64,000 nt of DNA from Polycladidibacter hongkongensis (GTDB lineage Bacteria > Pseudomonadota > Alphaproteobacteria > Rhizobiales > Stappiaceae): assembly GCF_001561995.1 (NCBI RefSeq), contig NZ_LLWC01000022.1, positions 310,001 to 374,000 on the forward strand, given 5' to 3'. The position numbers were made by a program, and so were the translations under genes. Below are positions 18,176-27,000 of the stretch, in pieces. The notes beneath the pieces are model-generated. The model worked only from the letters and a program-made list of their open reading frames with translations, was not told where the DNA came from and did not search any database. Each line of letters starts with the position of its first letter. Position 1 is the first letter of the stretch.

Positions 18176-19399
18176 GTGTTTAAAGATTTGAAAGACCCTG
18201 ATTATGGCTGGAGATCTCCAGTCATGCTGCTGGTAATTCTCTCTGTAGCCATGCAACTTTGTTGGTCGGTCTGGTGGAATTTGATGAACAATTTCGCCGT
18301 TGTCGAGCTCGGCTTTACCGGACAGGAAATCGGCATACAACAATCTATCCGTGAGATACCGGGCTTACTTGCGGTCTCCATCATCGTTGCCCTGTGGTTT
18401 TTCAAAGAACAGCCGCTCGCCTACATCTCCCTGCTTATTCTTGCAGGAGGCATCGCCGTTACTGGCGTTTTTGCAAGTGAATGGGGCTTTTACATCACCA
18501 CACTAATCATGTCTGTGGGCTTCCACTATTTTGAAACTCTGCGCCAGTCCCTCTCGCTACAATGGCTACCCAAAGCGACAGCTGCCTACACCATGGGGCG
18601 GATTATGTCGATCTCGGCCATGGTTCAGCTTGTCACCTATGGGGTTGTTTATCTCGCTTGGCAGACAATTAAACCGAGCTACGAAGTCGCTTTTGCTGTT
18701 TCGGGCATCATTACTATTCTAGTGGTGTTGGTTGTAGCCGCAGTTTTCCCGCGCTTTAAGGAAGGCGTGCCACAAAACAAAAATCTCGTCCTGCGAAAGC
18801 GCTATTGGTTGTTCTATGCCCTAACCTTTATGGGCGGCGCCCGCCGACAGATCTTCACCGTCTTCGCAGGCTTTCTGATGGTGGAGAAATTCGGCTACCA
18901 TGTCCATGAAGTTGCCAGCCTTTTTATCATCAATGGCCTGATTAACATCTTCCTTGCCCCGCGCCTCGGTGCCTTCATCGGCAAGGTAGGAGAGCGCACT
19001 GCGCTCACGCTGGAATATATCGGCCTGATTGGCGTGTTTGTCTCCTACGCCTTTGTGACCAACGCCTATGTAGCTGCCAGCCTCTATGTGGTCGATCATG
19101 CGTTCTTCGCCATGGCCATCGCCATCAAAACCTACTTCCAGAAGATCGCAGACCCGGCAGATATCGCGCCCACATCAGGCGTCTCATTTACCATAAATCA
19201 CATTGCCGCTGTGTTCATTCCAGTCCTGTTTGGTCTTTTGTGGCTGGTCTCGCCTGCCGCCGTATTCCTCGCAGGTGCTGGCATGGCCGCCATCAGCCTT
19301 GGCCTTGCTCGCCTCCTGCCACAGTATCCAGCCCCCGGCCACGAGCTTATCACCGGGGCTGCAGATAAAAACGCAGTGTTGCCCGCTGCCGCCGAGTAG
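18176..19399 (+). CDS. MFS transporter
   Basis: Major facilitator superfamily permease of about 12 transmembrane helices in 407 residues; substrate unknown. Hydrophobic segments begin at SPVMLLVILSVAMQLCW and alternate with short loops to the end. The frame is open from 18011, but the first 55 codons give a polar sequence unlike MFS N-termini. I choose the GTG at 18176, preceded by AGGGA, because it places the first helix ~12 residues from the start. The C-terminus faces a terminator at 19414-19439. Confidence 0.85.
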   Translation: MFKDLKDPDYGWRSPVMLLVILSVAMQLCWSVWWNLMNNFAVVELGFTGQEIGIQQSIREIPGLLAVSIIVALWFFKEQPLAYISLLILAGGIAVTGVFASEWGFYITTLIMSVGFHYFETLRQSLSLQWLPKATAAYTMGRIMSISAMVQLVTYGVVYLAWQTIKPSYEVAFAVSGIITILVVLVVAAVFPRFKEGVPQNKNLVLRKRYWLFYALTFMGGARRQIFTVFAGFLMVEKFGYHVHEVASLFIINGLINIFLAPRLGAFIGKVGERTALTLEYIGLIGVFVSYAFVTNAYVAASLYVVDHAFFAMAIAIKTYFQKIADPADIAPTSGVSFTINHIAAVFIPVLFGLLWLVSPAAVFLAGAGMAAISLGLARLLPQYPAPGHELITGAADKNAVLPAAAE

Positions 19400-19413
19400 C
19401 GACCCTTACCCAT

Positions 19414-19439
19414 AAAAAAGGGGAGGCAAGCACCTCCCC
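19414..19439 (-). terminator. Terminator of ferredoxin gene (convergent with MFS)
   Basis: GGGGAGG/CCTCCCC stem with a 6-base loop. On the minus strand it is followed by six T, so it ends the ferredoxin transcript; it may also stop the convergent MFS transcript. Confidence 0.85.
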
Positions 19440-19463
19440 TCATTACTTAGACTGGCTACAAAC

Positions 19464-19817
<354 letters not shown>

Positions 19818-19861
19818 TTAAATACTCGCATCGTGCTAACCCTGCAAGCTGACAAACCACC

Positions 19862-20197
19862 TCAATAGAGGATTTCATCGCCGCTCAGCATGGCCTGACA
19901 CAATTGCAAAGTCTCAACCAGCACCCTATCAAGCGCAACATACGCGCCATGCTCTTGCGCCTTTCTTGCTGCATCCGCCAAGGGCACAGCCCCGACACCT
20001 AAAGCTGCACCGCGCATACGATGCAAGACAGCCTCCTTTTCCACCTGAGGTTTTTCATGATCGCCAAGCTGCTCTTTTAACACAGCCAGTTGCTGCAAAA
20101 ACAAACCCAACACGTCCAAAGCAAACTCACGATCACCAAATGTTACAGTGCGTAGATGCTCCAAATCCAAGAGAAGTCCCTCCCTTGAGCCCGTCAT
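19862..20197 (-). CDS. Single-domain histidine phosphotransfer (Hpt) protein
   Basis: Stand-alone Hpt protein of 111 residues, expected to relay phosphate between a hybrid histidine kinase and response regulators. The phospho-acceptor motif is HRMRGAALGVGA (H59), fitting the Hpt H-x-x-(K/R)-G-x-A-x-x-x-G pattern inside a helical bundle. I set the start at the ATG at 20197 because GGAGG is 5 bases upstream, rather than at the GTG at 20209. It is divergent from the GPR-like gene across the TTAA-rich region that contains CtrA-type boxes, so it may share cell-cycle regulation. Confidence 0.85.
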   Translation of the reverse strand: MTGSREGLLLDLEHLRTVTFGDREFALDVLGLFLQQLAVLKEQLGDHEKPQVEKEAVLHRMRGAALGVGAVPLADAARKAQEHGAYVALDRVLVETLQLCQAMLSGDEILY

Positions 20198-20750
20198 ATT
20201 CACCTCCACTCAAAACACCAATCACTTGTCACTCTCAGACACCCAGACCACCGCAACTGATTCTATCCAATAAGCTTTTAGCACTGAATTCCCGTCATTG
20301 AGATGCCATAGGCGGATATCGAAGCCATGGTGCCCCATCGCGATTCATGGAATTTCACAGGAGTCTAGCCTTTGTTAAAAAAATTTTTTCTATGGTTAAC
20401 AGCAGGTAAACGATCATATCAGTTAAAGCTCTCGTTAACACTTGGCTAAATAGTCTACCACTAATCAAGGCTGGCCTAAAAGTTAACACAAGCGATTCAA
20501 TCATAAGAACAATTCGAAATCCATCACAACTATAACTACTAGTTCCCTGCCTGCCGCCACCAATAAAAAATGAGTCATTTGCTGCATTATGTGCAAGCTC
20601 CGGAATCCACTTCCACGGTATTCAGTTGGCTAATAATTGCAGAACCCAGCGGCCAAGCCAACACGCCACCAACCTCGCTGGAATCATTTTGTTAACCTTT
20701 TGCGCGCCAGCCCGCCTGCACCCGCGACTGCACATCCTGCCATCCTCTTA

Positions 20751-20764
20751 ACATATGCATATGT
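20751..20764. promoter_or_regulatory. 14-bp palindrome ACATATGCATATGT
   Basis: Perfect palindrome in the intergenic region about 320 bases upstream of the giant gene. It could be the operator of a dimeric regulator. No regulator can be named. Confidence 0.3.
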
Positions 20765-20898
20765 GAACTTGGGGGATGACCTTGCTAGGGAACGGCTTTT
20801 CTGGCGCCAACAAGCGCGACGAGCCGTGTCACTCTATTGTGCCCTACAGGTGTTTGTGTCATTAGAAACAAGCAAGCTGCAAGTGCTATGGGCATTAT

Positions 20899-20913
20899 TT
20901 AACGAGAAGTTAA
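20899..20913. promoter_or_regulatory. CtrA-type box TTAA-N7-TTAA (distal)
   Basis: Exact match to the CtrA recognition pattern TTAA-N7-TTAA, 171 bases upstream of the ATG at 21084 and closely followed by a further TTAAC (20916-20920). CtrA is the cell-cycle master regulator in alphaproteobacteria. The match is seen; binding is inferred. Confidence 0.6.
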
Positions 20914-20981
20914 GGTTAACGTAACGCAAACACGTAAACCACCCCAATAAGTTTCAAGGAGACTCTGGGGAACTTCTATGG

Positions 20982-20996
20982 TTAATATTTCCTTAA
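20982..20996. promoter_or_regulatory. CtrA-type box TTAA-N7-TTAA (proximal)
   Basis: Second exact TTAA-N7-TTAA, 88 bases before the start codon of the giant gene and 83 bases from the first box. Two exact boxes this close make chance less likely, although the region is AT-rich. Confidence 0.6.
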
Positions 20997-21083
20997 CACC
21001 ATCGCGTTGCGTTTCCATTTGCGTCTGGCGACCCAAAGCATTTGGAAAGAGTAAAGTATTGAGTACGGGAACGAGGCATTAAC

Positions 21084-24000
21084 ATGGCGAACAAACCGAA
21101 GGCGAAAGCCCCGTCGGAAGTGGCTCTCTCCGCTGTAGAAGAAGCTTTGGCAAAAGGCTACAGCGAATTTGAGGACCAAGACGCCCTCTTTGAATCAGAC
21201 AACCAGAAGCCAAAGGACAGCCTGAGCGAGCAGGCCAGTGCAGAACCTGCGCTAAGCGACAGCACGCCGGCAACTCCAAGCGAGAAACTGGAAGATCTGG
21301 ACAAGAGCAGCGAAGATAAGCGGCCAACTCGCAAGCGCGGCCGTGGCGGACGTCCGCCGACCGCATCAAACGATGATCGGCAAACAGTTGCCAGCCTCAT
21401 GTATGCCTTGCAGGCTCGCCAGTCATTGGCACCGTTTTGGATTGCCTTCGCAGTTTCCGTAGTTTGGTCCGGCCTTGGCTTCGCTTTGGCCTCATCCGCC
21501 TTTGGCGATCAGTTGTCCGAAGTCAACTCGCTTGCCAGCCTGTCCACCAGCCCGGCCTTGGTGCTTGCTGGTGTTGCCATTGTTGTACCACTGCTGTTTT
21601 TCTGGATGATGGCGCTAATGTTCTGGCGCTCGCAGGAAATGCGTAATGTCGCACGCTGCATGACCGAGGTCACCATGCGCCTCGCCGAGCCGGAAGACTT
21701 TGCCCGCGAAAGCATCTTGAATGTGGGCCAAGCCATCCGCCGGGAAGTCACCGCCATGAGCGATGGCATCGAGCGCTCCATCGCCCGCGCCGGCGAGCTG
21801 GAAGTCATTATCCATAAGGAAGTGACCGCGCTTGAAAACTCATACAACGATAACGAGATCAAGATCCGCCGTCTGGTAGAGGAGCTGGTCAGCCAACGCG
21901 AAGCCATTCAGGCCAACGCTGAGCTGGTAAGTGAAACCATTTCCGGCACGCACGAAGGTCTCGCAAACCAGCTTTCCGCTACTTCCGACGAGTTCGCCAG
22001 CTCTGTCGACCGCGCCCGTGAACGCCTCACCACGGCCATTGAAGCAGCACTGGAACAGCTGACCAATCGCATCGAGACCCGCGTCAACGACGCCTCCGAC
22101 AACTTTACCAATTCTGGCAGCGAAATGCTGTCTACCCTGACAAACCGCTCCGACAGCTATGTGGAGCGCCTAGCTGACACAGGCAAAGAGCTGGTGGATG
22201 CCCTGAGCGAAAGCGGCCAGCGCTTGGCAAGCGAGCTCACCACAACCGGCGCGGACGTCAACAAGACCTTTACCGAGCAAGCCGATCGCTTTGTCAACGG
22301 CCTCGCCACCCATGGTGACGAGCTTAACGCCCGTCTGGCAGAAACCTCAGATGCTCTCGTGGGTACCCTTTCCAGCCGCTCCGAAGAGATCAACAATGCG
22401 CTGGCCTCCACTGGCGACCGCATTGAGGATGCGTTGGAAAACCGCGCCGCCCAAGTTGCCGATATGCTCACCAAGAGCGGCGAAGATATGGGTGCGTCCT
22501 TCCAACTCTCCGGCGATATGCTGGCAAACACCATCTCCGACAGCACACAGGCTCTTCGCGCCGAGCTAGAGGAAAAAGGTGGCACCCTTGCCGCGTCAAT
22601 CGAGCAAACCGCAAACGACGTTACCAGCCGCTTTATCGAAGCAGGATCGGAGCTGCGCGATACGCTTTACACCACGTCCAGTGGCATTACAGAGCGCTTC
22701 GAACATGCCAGCGGGCACCTGAACACCACACTGGCCACCGGGCTCAACGAGTTCACAGAGAATGTCACCAACACCTCTGCGCAGCTTAACGAGACCCTGC
22801 TTGGCACCACTGTATCCGTCACAGACAGCATCAACAGCGCCAACCAGAGTTTGCTCTCTACAGTCAACAACGGTGTTACCAGCATCAATGAATCTGTGTC
22901 CGTTGCCCGCAATGAGCTGTCAGGCACGCTAACCACCGGCCTTAACGAGTTCAACGAGAACGTGGCCACCGTTAGCGCTCAGATGACACAAACGCTGGAG
23001 ACCACCACAAGCGATGTGACCCAGCGCATCGACAGCTCGTCCTCGGAGCTCAGCAGCAGCCTGTCGCAAGGCATGTCGTCGATCACGCAAACGGTAGATC
23101 GGACGACCACCGAGCTGGGGCAAGTGCTTTCCACATCCTTGCGCGAATTCAACGAAAGCGCCACCACAGCCACCGAAGAGCTGCAAAGCACCCTTTCGCA
23201 AACATCGCAGAGCGTTACTTCAGGCATCAACGCCTCGAACGAGCAGATCAAGTCCACCCTTTCCGGCGGCTTGCAAACCCTGCACGAAACCGTGGAGGAT
23301 ATGCAGACCAAGGTCAGCGATACCCTGTCCACCAAGCTGGACAGCTTCACCGCCGACGTGGACAGCGCCAACACCCGCCTTTCCGGTACCTTGCGCAGCA
23401 CCACAAACGAAGTCACAGAGAAGATCACACAGGTTAATGACGAGCTTGGCTTTGCCATCGCTGCGGGTGTCAACCAGATCACTCAAACCTTCAGCACCAC
23501 GCAGGATGAGCTTAACCTCACCCTCACAGCCACCGGCAACACGGTGGGTGACCGCATCGCAGCGGCCAACGACGACATCTCCCGCACGCTCTCCCAAGGC
23601 GTCAGCAGCCTGAACAGCACTGTTTCAGGCGCCAGCGAGCAACTGCAAGAAACACTTAACGTCACCGCTGCCGATGTCACCACCCGCATCAGCACGGCCA
23701 ATGATGAACTCTCTGGCAAGCTGACCACAGGCATGTCAGCGCTGAACCGTACCATCACTGAGGCTGGCGACAAGCTGGAAACCCAACTGGGCGAAACCTC
23801 CAGCCGCGTCTCTGGCGAACTGACGCAAACCACCCAGAAGGTTACCGAGGAACTGGCAGGTGCCTCATCGCAGCTGACAACCACCGCGGCCAGCTCACTG
23901 GGCGAAATTTCCGATAAAATCGCAGAGGCCAACATCGTCTTCGGCACCAAGGTCGAAACCGGTGTCACCGGCATTACCGAGGCCGTCTCTCTTGCCACAG

Positions 24001-27000
24001 AGCAGCTGGAAGAAGCACTCAGCAGCAATTCCCGCCGTGTAACTGGCGAGCTGAACTCTGCAAGCACCACGCTGGTAGATACGGTCTCCGGCTCGCTTGA
24101 TCAGATCTCGGAGAAAATCGACGAGGCCAATACCGGCTTCAGCGAAAAGCTGGCCACCGGCGTCAATGGCATTTCCGATGCGCTTAGTCTCGCCACCAGC
24201 GAGCTGGAAGAGACGCTCACCAACAATTCCATGCGTGTCACCGGCGAACTCAACACCGCCAGCACCAATCTGGTGGACACTGTCTCCCTTGCGCTGGCAG
24301 ATGTATCTCAGCAAGTGGACAGCGCCAACACGCGCCTCACAACCACCATGCAAGGCGGGCTGGAAACGCTCTCCACCTCACTTACCGAAGCAGAACAAAG
24401 CCTCTCCGGCAAAGTGGAAGCAACCAACCGCAACATCGAAAGCGCGCTGCAAAACTCGCAGGAGGCCATTGCCGCCGCGACAAGCACCGCAACGCAAACA
24501 CTGGGCAATTCGCTGGAAACCTCGGTCACCGGTATCTCCGAGGCGATCAGCTCGGCAGACACCGCACTGGCACAGCGCGTCATCTCCAGCAAAGAAGAAC
24601 TTACCGGCCAGATCGAGTTGGCTGGCGGTCAGCTGATAGACCGCATGCAGGGCACTGTCACCACCTTGCAGCGACAGGTGGCAGAAGCGAACACTTCACT
24701 TGAAACCTCGCTCGACCAGACCTTGCAGGGCATCACCACGCACTTTGTTGGTGCTGGCGATACGCTGCATGAGAAACTGCGTCTGTCTGGCGACGACATC
24801 GCCGCGACCCTGAGCTCCACCAGCGGCACCATGTTGGAAACCATCACCGCCCGCACCGATGAGCTCATCGGCAAAGTCGACAGTCAGAGCCGTGCCCTTG
24901 ACACCGCCCTGCGCGACACGGGCGAGCATGTGGCCAGCACCATGGCCGAGCGCGGCAAAGAGCTTAACGAAGCACTTGCCGTTCAATGTACCGATTTGAT
25001 CGAAACCCTCTCCGCCCGCTCAGCAGACGTCTCTGAGGTCCTGCGCGGCGCAGGTGAGAGCATCGGCATGGATCTGTCCCTACGCGGCGAGGAAATCACC
25101 GGCCGCATCGACGAAACCGCCAAGGTGCTGGGTGAAACCATCACTGGCAGCGGCGGCGAACTTGCCACCCGACTTGAAGATGTCTCCACCCGTATTCACG
25201 AGAGCATCACCGTCAACGGCGCTGCACTGGATGAAACCCTTGCCAACCGCGGCGCTGATCTGGCTCTCTTGATCGAAAATCAGGCAGTCGACTTCAAGGT
25301 TGCAATGGAAACCGTCGGCGGCGAAATCACCGGCGCTCTTGGCCAGCGGACCGACGAGCTTACGGTCAAACTCGCCGACACCGGCACCGAGCTTGCCCGC
25401 CTTATCGGCTCTCGCTCCGAGCATTTGGTCACCGACCTTGCAGAAATCAGCGACCGCATCTCCGACACTCTGGAGAACCGCGGCGGTAAACTCAGCGACG
25501 GCCTTGCCTCCCGCCTTGTGGAGCTGGAGCAGATCGTCAACGAGCAAGGGGCACAACTGGTTCAATCGCTGGATCTGCGCTCACAGAACCTGTCGGTCTC
25601 CTTTGATGGTCGCTTGTCTGAACTGGAAAGCACCCTTTCCCAGCGCACACAAGCCTTCGAGGAAGCGTTCGACACCCGCTCAACCAGCCTCACCAGCGCC
25701 ATTGACAGCCGCACCACCCTTGTCACCGAGGCTCTGGACACCGGCGCCAAGCTGATCACCGAAACGCTGGAGGACAAATCACATACCATTGCCAAGATCC
25801 TTGAGGATCGGACCGATGTAATTGCGGTAGACCTCACCAACCGCGTGGAACAGGTCGGCGAACAGCTATCCACCCGCGCGACGCAGATCGGCGAGGTCCT
25901 CTCTGAAAAAGGCGAGCATATCGAGCAGACCCTGTCCTCAACTCTCACTCGCTTTGACGAAACAGTCGGCGATAAGGTAGAGGCAGCGGCAACGGTGATC
26001 TCTGATAAGGCCGAGCACTTGGCTCAGTCCATGTCCACCGGTGCCGAGCGCATCGACCACGCATTGGACGCCCGTGCCCGCCAGATTTCCGAGACACTTG
26101 TCGCCCGTACCCGTGAGATCGCTTCCGCGTTCTCTACCGGTCAGGAAGAAATGACCGAGGCGCTCGACACCCGCCTCAATGAAGCTGGCAATGTTATCGT
26201 ACGCCAGTCTGAAGAACTCACAGAGGTGCTCGCAGGGCGTGTTGAAGAAATCAACATTACGCTCGGCAACAAGGTCTTTGAAGTTGCCGAAACGCTGGAT
26301 ACCCGTGCATCTGCGCTGGAAAGCATCCTTAACGACCGCGTGGAAGCAATCTCCACCAAGATCGGCGGCGAGAGCGAACGCGCGGCCACAGTCCTTACAG
26401 AAGCTCTCACCGAAGTAACCACTGCGCTGGCTGATGAAAGCGGCAAGGCCCGTGACCTCATTCTGGAAGTTGTCGGCCAAGCGTCCACCAGCCTGTCGCA
26501 GGAGCGTATACGCACCGCCGAAACAGTCACACAAACCATGCAGGAGCTCACCGGCTCCATCTCCAGCGAAGGCTCGAAAGCAGCAGAATCTGTTTCGCAA
26601 GCCCTCGCAGATATCCGTGGCTCCCTCACCGAAGAAAGCATCGCCGTCCGCGACGCTGTCCTATCTACGGTGGAAGAAGCGGCACGCACCCTCGCACTTG
26701 AAAGCGACAATGCCCGCACCAGCTACATGGAAACGCTGGCCCAAATGTCTGGCCAGCTCACCGGAGAGACCGGCAAGGTCCGCGAAGAACTTATTGAGAC
26801 CGTCTCCTCTGTCACAACACGCTTGAATGAGGAAAGCGAGCGTTCAAAAGCAGCGCTTGAAGAATCCGTCGATCGCATCCGCAACCTGCTTGCCGGGGAA
26901 AGTGAAGAGGTACGCGCACGCGTCTTTGCCGTCATCGAAGAAGCCGCAGGCACCCTTTCAGGCCGTGTCCACGCTGTCTCGGAAGAGCTGCTGGAAAAAG

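Larger units (their letters stand above)
20198..21083. other. Long TTAA-rich regulatory region upstream of giant gene
   Basis: 886 bases with no convincing gene. It is unusually rich in GTTAAC/TTAA words (near 20396, 20423, 20436, 20480, 20692, 20916) and contains two exact TTAA-N7-TTAA CtrA boxes and a 14-bp palindrome (20751-20764), each listed separately. It probably holds promoters for the Hpt gene (minus) and the GPR-like gene (plus). The frame at 20637-20924 has a low-complexity product and no good ribosome-binding site, so I do not call it. Confidence 0.6.

Noticed and set aside
20637-20924. 95-codon open frame upstream of the giant gene
   Set aside because: Low-complexity product, no convincing ribosome-binding site, and it spans the palindrome and a CtrA box. 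Regulatory DNA is more likely.
20978-21082. 34-codon open frame ending one base before the giant gene start, possible leader peptide
   Set aside because: The nearest AAGGAG is too far from its ATG, and the CtrA box lies inside it. Not enough support.
23838-24431. Possible CRISPR-like array from regular 198-base spacing
   Set aside because: Repeats are in-frame coding sequence with no spacers; they encode protein repeats.
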